From Bradyrhizobium paxllaeri (lineage in GTDB: Bacteria > Pseudomonadota > Alphaproteobacteria > Rhizobiales > Xanthobacteraceae): a DNA stretch of 64,000 bases. The notes beneath the pieces were generated by a model. That model was not told where the DNA came from. It saw only the letters and a program-made list of their open reading frames with translations, and did no database searches. The translations under genes were made by a program, and so were the position numbers. Location of the stretch: NCBI RefSeq assembly GCF_001693515.2, contig NZ_CP042968.1, positions 7,348,501 through 7,412,500 of the forward strand, written 5' to 3'. This document shows positions 17,755 through 24,969 of this stretch, piece by piece. Position 1 is the stretch's first letter; each line of letters opens with the position of its first letter.

Positions 17755-18240
17755 ATGAGCATACGTGTATCGGCCGCGCCCATCAAACAATCTATCGTGG
17801 TTGAGGCGCCTATCGAGCGCGCGTTCAAGGTCTTCACCGAAGACTTCGGCAGCTTCAAGCCACGTGAGCACAATCTGCTCTCCGTCCCCATCGCAGAGAC
17901 CGTGTTCGAGCCCCAGGTCGGCGGTCACGTTTATGATCGAGGTGTCGATGGCAGCGAATGCCGCTGGGCGCGTGTGTTGGCTTTCGAGCCGCCAAATCGC
18001 GTGCTTCTAAGCTGGGACATCAGCCCGCGCTGGCAAATCGAAACCGATCCCGACAAGACGAGTGAATGGGAGGTGCGGTTCATCGCCGAGACGCCAAGCC
18101 GGACTCGGTTGGAGCTTGAGCACCGTCACCTCGAACGTCATGGCCAAGGTTGGGAAGGCGTGCGTGAAGGCGTTGAGGGCGATCAGGGTTGGCCGCTCTA
18201 TCTGAAACGGTTCGCCGAGCGGATTGCCCGCGAGGCATGA
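17755..18240 (+). CDS. SRPBCC-domain protein (AHSA1/START-like)
   Basis: A 161 aa single-domain protein of the activator-of-Hsp90-ATPase-like SRPBCC family, a helix-grip fold with a hydrophobic ligand cavity. Typical features are the opening IKQSIVVEAPIERAFKVFTE, GGHVYDRGVDGSECRWARVL and PPNRVLLSWDISP, and the C-terminal helix GWPLYLKRFAERIA. Such genes are widely paired with an ArsR repressor, as here, and several are implicated in binding or turnover of small hydrophobic molecules. Natural ligand unknown. Translationally linked to the regulator. Confidence 0.85.
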   Translation: MSIRVSAAPIKQSIVVEAPIERAFKVFTEDFGSFKPREHNLLSVPIAETVFEPQVGGHVYDRGVDGSECRWARVLAFEPPNRVLLSWDISPRWQIETDPDKTSEWEVRFIAETPSRTRLELEHRHLERHGQGWEGVREGVEGDQGWPLYLKRFAERIAREA

Positions 18241-18279
18241 TGCTCGCGTATCCCATGCGACGTGATTGCGGAGGTCCGT

Positions 18280-18690
18280 ATGGCAGCCTACTGGCTTAGC
18301 GTTGTCGGAGTGCTTGTCCTTTGCCTCCTGTCAATTTTGCTGGCGATCTATTCAGGATCGTCCAAAGGCAGGGCCGGGGCACTCTCCGGACCTGTCCTTC
18401 CAGCGGATGACGACAATCTGCTGTACCGGATCGATCGTGTTCACATGAACGCGGTGGAGGCGCTGACGCCTTTCGTCGTCCCGGCTGTACTGGCTATGAT
18501 GGTGGGGGTAAGACCCGCCACGCTTGCGACGCTGGTATGGATCCATATCGCAATTCGCCTGATCCATCTTGCGGTCTATTTGCGCGGTGGCAACGCCGCC
18601 AAAGGCGGCAGCATCAGAACCATTCTTTATGTTTCAGGTGCGCTCGTAACTATCATTCTCATTGTAGTGACCACCGTGGCGGCCATCTAA
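18280..18690 (+). CDS. MAPEG-family membrane protein
   Basis: A 136 aa integral membrane protein with about four membrane segments (YWLSVVGVLVLCLLSILLAI, AVEALTPFVVPAVLAMMVGV, TLVWIHIAIRLIHLAVYL and ILYVSGALVTIILIVVTTVA). The loop LYRIDRVHMNAVEALTPF matches the MAPEG signature (R..H.N..E) of glutathione-dependent membrane enzymes. ATG 18280 is chosen because ggagg lies five bases upstream; a GTG at 18262 is also in frame. Bacterial MAPEG proteins may have glutathione transferase or peroxidase activity; the substrate is unknown. Confidence 0.82.
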   Translation: MAAYWLSVVGVLVLCLLSILLAIYSGSSKGRAGALSGPVLPADDDNLLYRIDRVHMNAVEALTPFVVPAVLAMMVGVRPATLATLVWIHIAIRLIHLAVYLRGGNAAKGGSIRTILYVSGALVTIILIVVTTVAAI

Positions 18691-18984
18691 AAACGTATCA
18701 TTGGGCCGCTGACGACGGCGATAATTTCGGCATTTCGCCCTTAGCGGACCCGAAAGGCGGTCGCGCCGGATCGTAGCTTTTGCCGCCAACCGGAATGGCT
18801 GCGACGCAGAAAGGCCGTTTCAAATAGAATGTGAAGGCTGCCGGCTTGATGCGCGTCGCCCTGGTCCAACCCTTTGATGTGTGTTGACGTTTTCGAAAAT
18901 GGCCAGCCCACGTTTCATTTTCGGCGAGCAATTTCTGATGAATTGCAGCACCCTGCTGCGGGCCTGCGAGCCTCAGGAGTAGGA

Positions 18985-19608
18985 ATGCGTCGTCCTCAAT
19001 TCATTTCAGAACATGCTCGTAACGCGCGGGGCATCTTGGGCCGGCTGATCGCGTTCATCATGGCTCGGGAAACCTGGAGCGAGAACATGCGCGCCATGGA
19101 AGCGCTCGGCATAGGACAGACCGACCAGGTCCTCGACGTTGGATGCGGTCATGGGCGCAGTCTGATGGAAATAGCTGCGCGAGCCCCTCGGGGGCGGAGT
19201 GTCGGCATAGACCCCTCCGAGTTGATGGCAGAGATCGCGGCCAAACGAAACCGAACGCTCATCGAAGCCGGTCGCATCGATGTGGTTCTTTCGAGTGTGG
19301 AATCGTTGCCTTTCCCCGATGACATGTTCGACAAGGCGCTATGCGTCCACGTGCTTTATTTTTGGAAGGACGTCGAAATGTCGCTGCGCGAGATCGAGCG
19401 CGTGCTGAAGCCGGGTGGCCGCCTTGCATTGTTGTTCCGCACGAACGCCGACCAGAAGGCCATCGCGTCGTTTCCGGCAGAAATCTACAGCTTTCCGAGA
19501 CTGGCCGACGTACGGACAGTGCTCGAGCGAGCGGGCATGGAGGTCCGTGTTGCAGGGGATGGCGCGAACGAGCCTGCCCTTCTGTTGGCGACGAAACGAT
19601 CTGCCTGA
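18985..19608 (+). CDS. Class I SAM-dependent methyltransferase
   Basis: A 207 aa methyltransferase with Rossmann-fold motif I VLDVGCGHGRSLMEIA, acidic loop GIDPSELMAE, motif II region VESLPFPDDMFDKALCVHVL and motif III LREIERVLKPGGRLALLF, all of the UbiE/COQ5-like (Methyltransf_11) type. ATG 18985 is supported by caggagtagga just upstream; the open frame begins earlier but without homology. The 290 bases before it contain no recognisable gene. It converges on the minus-strand cysteine desulfurase. Substrate unknown. Confidence 0.85.
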   Translation: MRRPQFISEHARNARGILGRLIAFIMARETWSENMRAMEALGIGQTDQVLDVGCGHGRSLMEIAARAPRGRSVGIDPSELMAEIAAKRNRTLIEAGRIDVVLSSVESLPFPDDMFDKALCVHVLYFWKDVEMSLREIERVLKPGGRLALLFRTNADQKAIASFPAEIYSFPRLADVRTVLERAGMEVRVAGDGANEPALLLATKRSA

Positions 19609-19625
19609 CTGGCGGCCGGTCGCAA

Positions 19626-20759
19626 TCAGGACAACGCAATCGTGCCCAGACGCGCCACGACGGCGTCGATCTCGTCAGCTGTGGTGTACCTTCCCAGGCT
19701 GAAGCGGATCGCTCCCATTCCGATCCGTTCTGGCACGCGCATCGCCGCGAGAACGGGCGAGAGCTCGATCTGCCCCGAATGGCACGCCGAACCCGTCGAT
19801 GCCGCCACATTGCGCAACTGGCCCAAAATGTCCGCGCCGATCCTGCCGACGAATGACACGTTGAGAGTGTTCGGCAAACGATGCGTGGGATGGCCGTTGA
19901 GCGCGACGCCTTCGTTGAACCTGTCTTGCAGCGCCCTCCACAGGCGATCGCGCAGGGCCTCTACGTGCCTCATTGGCGCAAGGTCAGCCGCTAGTGCACA
20001 GGCAGTCCCAAGCCCGACCGCCAGCAGGGCGCTCTCGGTCCCGGCGCGTCGGCCCGATTCATGACCCGCGCCGTGGATCAACGGCTCAAGCTCAAGGCCT
20101 CGCCTGATATACAGCGCGCCGACGCCCTTTGGAGCGTAGAGCTTATGACCGGCGATTGTCAGCATATCGACACCGAGCTCATTCACCTTGGTCGGAATTT
20201 TTCCGACCGATTGGGCTGCATCAGTATGAAAACGGATTCCGTGCTGACGAGCGGCCGCGGCGACCTCAGCAATCGGCTGTATGGTACCGACTTCGTTGTT
20301 GGCGTGCATGATGCTGATCAGTACCGTCTCCGGAGTAATGGCGCGTCGCACGTCCTTTGGATCGATCAAGCCTGTCCCATCCACCGGAACGTACGTGACA
20401 GAAGCACCGAACCGTTCGAGAAACCGGCAGGGCGCAAGAACGGCGGGATGCTCGATGGCCGAGGTGATGATGTGCGTCTCTGGGCGGTTCGGCGCGAAGA
20501 ATGTGCCCTCGATTGCCAGATTGTTTGCTTCACTGCCACCGCTGGTGAATACGATCTCGTCGGGTGCAGCACCGAGGAGTGCGGCGACTTGGCTGCGAGC
20601 CCGATCCAGCGCGGCCTTCGCCGGCGCGCTGGCCCAATGCCCGCTGGACGGATTGCCGAACGCGTCTTCCAAAAATGGCTGCATCGCCTCCGCCACGGCT
20701 GGATCAACCGGTGTGCTCGCGTTGTAATCGAGATAGATCGGCCGCATCGTCGCAGTCAT
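19626..20759 (-). CDS. Cysteine desulfurase (NifS/IscS-like)
   Basis: A 377 aa PLP enzyme that removes sulfur from cysteine as an enzyme-bound persulfide. The PLP lysine lies in TIAGHKLYAPKGVGAL (about residue 200), with SGGSEANNLAIEG, HTDAAQSVGKIP and the catalytic cysteine loop STGSACHSGQIELSPVL. GRRAGTES is also present. It is last in a four-gene minus-strand operon; its ATG overlaps the GFA gene's stop. There is no iscU, sufE or nif gene nearby. A general Fe-S assembly role is therefore less likely than a sulfur-donor or sulfur-salvage role tied to the upstream MBL-fold protein (inference). Confidence 0.9.
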   Translation of the reverse strand: MTATMRPIYLDYNASTPVDPAVAEAMQPFLEDAFGNPSSGHWASAPAKAALDRARSQVAALLGAAPDEIVFTSGGSEANNLAIEGTFFAPNRPETHIITSAIEHPAVLAPCRFLERFGASVTYVPVDGTGLIDPKDVRRAITPETVLISIMHANNEVGTIQPIAEVAAAARQHGIRFHTDAAQSVGKIPTKVNELGVDMLTIAGHKLYAPKGVGALYIRRGLELEPLIHGAGHESGRRAGTESALLAVGLGTACALAADLAPMRHVEALRDRLWRALQDRFNEGVALNGHPTHRLPNTLNVSFVGRIGADILGQLRNVAASTGSACHSGQIELSPVLAAMRVPERIGMGAIRFSLGRYTTADEIDAVVARLGTIALS

Positions 20760-21142
20760 TTGCCTGGCTCGTTGTGGTTAAGCTGCAGCCAGGGCAATTG
20801 CTCGTTCGCAAAGAAATGCCTCCCCGGTTGGAGTTCCGCCGCCCGGTCGAAGGCGCCGACGTGATAGTGCGTCTCCGCCGGAAAATGCACGGTAGCGCAG
20901 GTCAGGGTCGAGCCGCAGCGGGCACAGAAGCCGCGCGTCGTTCCCGGCGATGATTTGAACGTCGTGATGACGCCTTCGATCACTGTGACGGAGTCGTTCT
21001 CGAACCCAACGAATACGCTGACTGGGGCTCCGGAATGGCGACGGCAGCTACTGCAGTGACACCAGAAGACCCCCTTTGGCCGGCCACGTGCTTCGAAACG
21101 CACCGCGCCGCAGAGGCAACGTCCTGAATAGGTTTCGCTCAC
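20756..21142 (-). CDS. GFA-family zinc protein (glutathione-dependent formaldehyde-activating-like)
   Basis: A 128 aa zinc-binding protein of the GFA/CENP-V family. Metal-binding motifs are GRCLCGAVRFEA, CHCSSCRRHSGAP and CARCGSTL. Start is GTG 21142 (VSETYSGRCLCGAVRF), overlapping the MFS stop (GTGA). The stop overlaps the cysteine desulfurase start (ATGA). Family members were proposed to bind S-hydroxymethylglutathione, though most have no proven activity. In this operon a role handling glutathione-linked sulfur species is a reasonable guess, not shown by sequence. Confidence 0.85.
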   Translation of the reverse strand: MSETYSGRCLCGAVRFEARGRPKGVFWCHCSSCRRHSGAPVSVFVGFENDSVTVIEGVITTFKSSPGTTRGFCARCGSTLTCATVHFPAETHYHVGAFDRAAELQPGRHFFANEQLPWLQLNHNEPGK

Positions 21143-22398
21143 GGTCGCGCTCCAGGTCTGCTCTCCATGGCGACGGCGACGACTACGCCGGACAGAAAGG
21201 TCAGCGCGCCGATCATTCCGATCGCCCAGACCATGCCAAGCAGGTCGGCGATCAGGCCCGCCGCCAGCGCGCCGATCGCGTAACCGAGATCGCGCCAGAA
21301 GCGGTAGACGCTGAGCGAGCGTGCGCGCCAGCTTGGATGCGAAGCGTCGGACACCGCAGCGATCAAGCTCGGGTACACCATGGCCGTGCCAAGTCCGAGA
21401 AGCAGGCTGGCGGCCAGCCACCATTCGAAATGGCTTGTTGCCGCGGTCAGGAATAGACCCGCAGCCTGCACCCACATGCCGGCCACGATCAATCCCTTGC
21501 GTCCCCAACGGTCGGAAAGAGGGCCCGTGGCGATCTGCAGGATGCCCCAGGTGGCCGGATAGACGGCCTTCAATATACCGATTCGATCGACATGCAGCCC
21601 GAACGAGGCGAAGAACAGCGGGAAGATTCCCCAGCTCATTCCGTCGTTGAGATTGTTGACGAGTCCGGCCTGTGACGCTGCAAACAGATTGCGATCCCTG
21701 ATCGAGGTGAGAAGAAATATCTCGCGGAAGCTGATCGGAACTGATTGCTGCGTATGGGCGGCCGTTTCCAGTCGAACATGCTCGCGCGTATCGTTCACCA
21801 GTAAGATCGAGAGCGCCGTGCCAAGAACCGCATAGGCAACGCCCAGGTAGATCGGCGCCGGCCGCAGGCCGTATTTCGAAGCGAGGTACCCAGTGAGGAA
21901 AGCGGTCACGCCCACCGCAAGATAGCCGGCGAACTCGTTTAGGCCCACGGCAAGTCCCCGCGACTTCGGCCCGACGAGATCGATTTTCATGATCACCGTC
22001 ATCGACCAGGCAAGACCCTGGTTGATGCCGAGAAGAGCATTTGCTGCGATGACCCATTCCCAGCTCGGCGCCCACATGATCATGAACGGTACCGGCAGGC
22101 CGACGAGCCAGCCGAGGATCAGAACACGTTTACGTCCCCAGGCGTCGGCGAGCTGGCCGGAGACCAAGTTAGCGCACGCCTTCACGACGCCGAAGCTGAC
22201 GATGAAGGAAACGACGAGCGTCGTCGAACTGATCTTGAACTCCTCGGAGCCGATCAGCGGCACGACTGTTCGCTCGATTCCAACCATGCCGCCGACGAAG
22301 GCGTTGATCAGGACAAGCAAGGCGAACTGCGGCCAATTCTCTTTCAGCCCCAGTCGGACAGACGAGGCAGTCTGTGGACTGGTTACAGCTTCGGTCAT
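21139..22398 (-). CDS. MFS transporter
   Basis: A 419 aa major facilitator with 12 predicted helices. ATG 22398 (MTEAVTSPQTASSVRLGLKE) is preferred over a long basic upstream extension. The loop 2-3 motif appears as GQLADAWGRKRVLILG and the second-half repeat as GPLSDRWGRKGLIVAG, supporting a true MFS fold. Substrate cannot be told from sequence. It starts four bases after the MBL-fold stop and overlaps the GFA start, so it is part of the tight sulfur operon. It may export a sulfur compound such as sulfite or thiosulfate, the job done by TauE/SafE proteins in related operons (inference). Confidence 0.85.
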   Translation of the reverse strand: MTEAVTSPQTASSVRLGLKENWPQFALLVLINAFVGGMVGIERTVVPLIGSEEFKISSTTLVVSFIVSFGVVKACANLVSGQLADAWGRKRVLILGWLVGLPVPFMIMWAPSWEWVIAANALLGINQGLAWSMTVIMKIDLVGPKSRGLAVGLNEFAGYLAVGVTAFLTGYLASKYGLRPAPIYLGVAYAVLGTALSILLVNDTREHVRLETAAHTQQSVPISFREIFLLTSIRDRNLFAASQAGLVNNLNDGMSWGIFPLFFASFGLHVDRIGILKAVYPATWGILQIATGPLSDRWGRKGLIVAGMWVQAAGLFLTAATSHFEWWLAASLLLGLGTAMVYPSLIAAVSDASHPSWRARSLSVYRFWRDLGYAIGALAAGLIADLLGMVWAIGMIGALTFLSGVVVAVAMESRPGARP

Positions 22399-22402
22399 GA
22401 GA

Positions 22403-23143
22403 TCAGGCCGCGGCCGCCGCCGTGCCTGAGTTTGCTGCCCTGATCCGCGCGGCCTCCGGCGGTGCCGGCGGAATCTCGGCGACCATGAACTGGACAAACT
22501 CGGATTCATCCTCGATCGTGAACGCCTGATTGTGCCGCTTCTCGAAGCCAATTGCGGACGAGGGCTTGCCGCTCAGGCGGCGACCGCAGACCGAACCCGC
22601 GTAGGCGCCCGGCAGCACCTCGACGTAGTCAGGAAGCTCCTTCAGCCTACTCACGCTTCGGAACAATTGCCTGGCGCCTTCCTCCGCGCTCACGGCAAGT
22701 TCGGTGCGGCCGAGATCGCCGACCATGAGCGTGTGACCGGTGAAGACGAACCAGGGCTCGTTGGCGCGCGTTCGATCCGTCACAAGGACGCAGATGTGCT
22801 CGGGCGTGTGGCCGGGCGTGTGCAGCACGGTGGCGGAGACGTTGCCTAGCGGAAGTACATCGCCGTCGCGCACGGCTTTGTAGGGAAACGATACGCCAGC
22901 CTCGGCCGAGAGCACGTACTCGGCCCCCGTTGCGGCTGCGAGCGCCCGGCCCGCTGACAGGTGATCGGCATGGACATGGGTGTCGATGACGAAGTGGATT
23001 CGCATGCCGGCATTGTCGGCGGCCTGCAGATAGGGCTGAATATCGCCGATCGGATCAACAACCGCCCCCGCGGCTTTGCCGCCGCAGCCGAAAAGGTAGG
23101 AGATACCGACTGGATCGCTATGCAAGAACTGGCGGAGAATCAT
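22403..23143 (-). CDS. MBL-fold hydrolase, persulfide-dioxygenase/BLH-like, with altered metal site
   Basis: A 246 aa metallo-beta-lactamase-fold protein resembling ETHE1/BLH persulfide dioxygenases, which oxidise glutathione persulfide to sulfite. ATG 23143 (MILRQFLHSDPVGISYLFG) has an aaggga Shine-Dalgarno; an extension to 23179 is less likely. THVHADHLSAG is the HxHxDH motif and HTPGHTPEHIC gives the next ligand. The position normally occupied by the bridging or iron-binding Asp (TGDxL) reads FTGHTLMVGDLGR, i.e. Asp to His. The rest of the C-terminus (EVLPGAYAGSVCGRRLSGKP) is well conserved in character. It heads the four-gene minus-strand operon, divergent from the ArsR-rhodanese regulator. 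Confidence 0.85.
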   Translation of the reverse strand: MILRQFLHSDPVGISYLFGCGGKAAGAVVDPIGDIQPYLQAADNAGMRIHFVIDTHVHADHLSAGRALAAATGAEYVLSAEAGVSFPYKAVRDGDVLPLGNVSATVLHTPGHTPEHICVLVTDRTRANEPWFVFTGHTLMVGDLGRTELAVSAEEGARQLFRSVSRLKELPDYVEVLPGAYAGSVCGRRLSGKPSSAIGFEKRHNQAFTIEDESEFVQFMVAEIPPAPPEAARIRAANSGTAAAAA

Positions 23144-23178
23144 GGACTTGCACTCCCTTGTGAGAGACGCTAGATACA

Positions 23179-23208
23179 TTCAATCAATCTGCTGAATGAT
23201 ATATTGAA
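23179..23208. promoter_or_regulatory. Imperfect 11-8-11 inverted repeat, probable operator of the divergent sulfur genes
   Basis: TTCAATCAATC (23179-23189) and GATATATTGAA (23198-23208) match in 9 of 11 positions as an inverted repeat. It lies in the 73-base gap between the MBL-fold operon and the ArsR-rhodanese gene, in AT-rich sequence unlike its surroundings. A single ArsR-type repressor bound here could control both directions, as BigR does for its own divergent operon. Confidence 0.6.
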
Positions 23209-23216
23209 GGTGCGCC

Positions 23217-23885
23217 GTGTCAAGCTCGGGACCGAAACAGGCGATTTATGAGAATCTTGCCCAGGTGGCGCAGGCGCTCGGCCATGCTCACCGGCTTGAA
23301 CTCCTGGAGCACCTTGCGCAGGGGATACGTACCGTCGAGGAGCTGTCGGCTCGGGCACATCTGACGTTCGCCAACACGTCGCGGCACCTACAGATCCTGC
23401 GGCGCGCGCGCCTCGTCGAGACCGAGCGTCGCGGCAAACATATTCTCTATCGTCTCGCCGGCGATGCCGAAGTGACCACGCTAATCAAAGCGCTGGGGCG
23501 CGTCGGCGAACGAAATGTTGCCGAGATCGGCCGCTTGGTCACCGATTATTTTCACGCCCGTGACGCGCTTGAGCCTGTATCGCGTGATGACCTGGTCGCG
23601 CGATTGCGGGACGATCTGGTGACGGTCCTCGACGTGCGACCCGAAGATGAGTTCGCCCTGGGCCATCTCCCGGGCGCGCTCAATATTCCTCTGGCCGAAC
23701 TGGAAAGGCGTTTCGGCGAACTGTCAAAATGCCGTGAGGTGATTGCTTATTGTCGCGGGCCCTATTGCGTTCTTTCATTCGAAGCCGTGTCAGCCCTGAG
23801 GGCGCGTGGCTATCGCGTTCGCCGTCTTGAGGACGGTTACCCCGAATGGAAAGCCGCCGGCCTGCCGGTCGAATCCGTGGCTTGA
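23217..23885 (+). CDS. ArsR-family regulator fused to a rhodanese domain
   Basis: A 222 aa two-domain protein starting at GTG 23217, with gaagg upstream. The N-terminal ArsR winged helix (about residues 8-100) has RTVEELSARAHLTFANTSRHLQILRRARLVE. The C-terminal rhodanese domain (about 125-220) has VLDVRPEDEFALGHLPGALNIPL and the active-site loop CRGPYCVLSF with catalytic Cys, plus EDGYPEWKAAGLPV. The likely job is to sense persulfide or sulfide stress through cysteine chemistry and repress the divergent operon (inference). The helix-turn-helix region lacks an obvious metal site. Confidence 0.9.
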   Translation: MSSSGPKQAIYENLAQVAQALGHAHRLELLEHLAQGIRTVEELSARAHLTFANTSRHLQILRRARLVETERRGKHILYRLAGDAEVTTLIKALGRVGERNVAEIGRLVTDYFHARDALEPVSRDDLVARLRDDLVTVLDVRPEDEFALGHLPGALNIPLAELERRFGELSKCREVIAYCRGPYCVLSFEAVSALRARGYRVRRLEDGYPEWKAAGLPVESVA

Positions 23886-23906
23886 GACAGGTCGATCAGG
23901 TGCACC

Positions 23907-24731
23907 ATGGATGATAAGCCTCATCGCGCGGAACCCGCGTGGCCGATTGTCGCCGTCAAGGATCACAAGGCGCCCTCGGTATTCCGGCCTGAATCCCTGT
24001 TGAGGGAGGCGCGCCGGCAGAGGCAGTTGCCACTCCTCAACGTGCCCGAAATCTGCGTGCTCGATCCGGACGGTGACGTTGTCCGCCACCTCAAGCGGAC
24101 CGGCGCTGGCCGCATCCATGAAGGTTGGGCCTGCTATCACACCGAGCTTCTTGTCTTCGATCTCGACGGCATCGGCGAGATCGGTATCGTCGGTTGCGCG
24201 GTCGGGGCACCCTTCGCCGTCCTGGTCGCCGAGCAGCTCTTCGCGTCGGGCTGCCGGTTGCTCGTCAGCATCACCTCGGCGGGCCAGATCAATCCCATCG
24301 GACCGACACCCTATTTCGTCCTGATCGACCGCGCGCTGCGCGACGAGGGGACGAGTTATCACTACCTTCCTGGCTCGACTTTCGCTGTAGCACCCGACAT
24401 GTCGCTTCTCGATCGCGTCGAGCGGGCGGGCCGATCACTGCCGGAGAAGTTGCATCGCGGTTCGACCTGGACAACGGATGCCCCCTATCGGGAAACCGAA
24501 GCGGCGATCGTGCGGGCGCGCGATCTAGGAACGCTTGCGGTCGAGATGGAAGCCGCCGCTCTTTATGCCTTTAGCGCTACGAGTGGCCATTCCCTCGTCT
24601 GCTTTGCGCATGTCACAAACTCGATGGCGCAAACGGAGGGCGATTTTGAGAAGGGTGAGGCTGACGGCGCCAAGGCAACCCTTGCTGTCGTCGCAGCAGC
24701 CGCGCGCGGCTGGCGAAGTTATGAGCCATGA
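23907..24731 (+). CDS. Nucleoside phosphorylase (PNP/UDP family)
   Basis: A 274 aa protein of the phosphorylase/hydrolase fold shared by uridine and purine nucleoside phosphorylases and MTA/SAH nucleosidases. Seen are GIVGCAVGAPFAVLVAEQL, LVSITSAGQI, the WTTDAPYRET loop and the nucleoside/ribose-binding VEMEAAALYAFSATSG. It begins 21 bases after the ArsR-rhodanese stop, so probably in the same transcript. Given the sulfur context, a role on a sulfur nucleoside such as methylthioadenosine is attractive but unproven; sequence only supports the superfamily. Confidence 0.82.
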   Translation: MDDKPHRAEPAWPIVAVKDHKAPSVFRPESLLREARRQRQLPLLNVPEICVLDPDGDVVRHLKRTGAGRIHEGWACYHTELLVFDLDGIGEIGIVGCAVGAPFAVLVAEQLFASGCRLLVSITSAGQINPIGPTPYFVLIDRALRDEGTSYHYLPGSTFAVAPDMSLLDRVERAGRSLPEKLHRGSTWTTDAPYRETEAAIVRARDLGTLAVEMEAAALYAFSATSGHSLVCFAHVTNSMAQTEGDFEKGEADGAKATLAVVAAAARGWRSYEP

Positions 24732-24969
24732 CCGGTTATGGCCCTTACCTGGCGGCCGGGCGAGATCAAGAAGCAAGGGTAGTTTGCTGGGTCGGATAGG
24801 CGGTTGTTCGCGAACTCCCGCTTGTGGCCCATAGCGTCGTTTCGTTGCTCTGCAGCAGCATGTCGGCTGCCGGCGGACTCTGGTGCGGCGTCAGCTCGCC
24901 AAATTCATGAGTTCAAGGACTGGATGCATCGGCCGCGTCCGCGCTAACGGGCACGAAGCTTGACAGCGT

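Noticed and set aside
21143..22075. Upstream extension of the GFA frame
   Set aside because: It overlaps the MFS gene in another frame; the GTG at 21142 with its four-base overlap gives a normal-length GFA protein.
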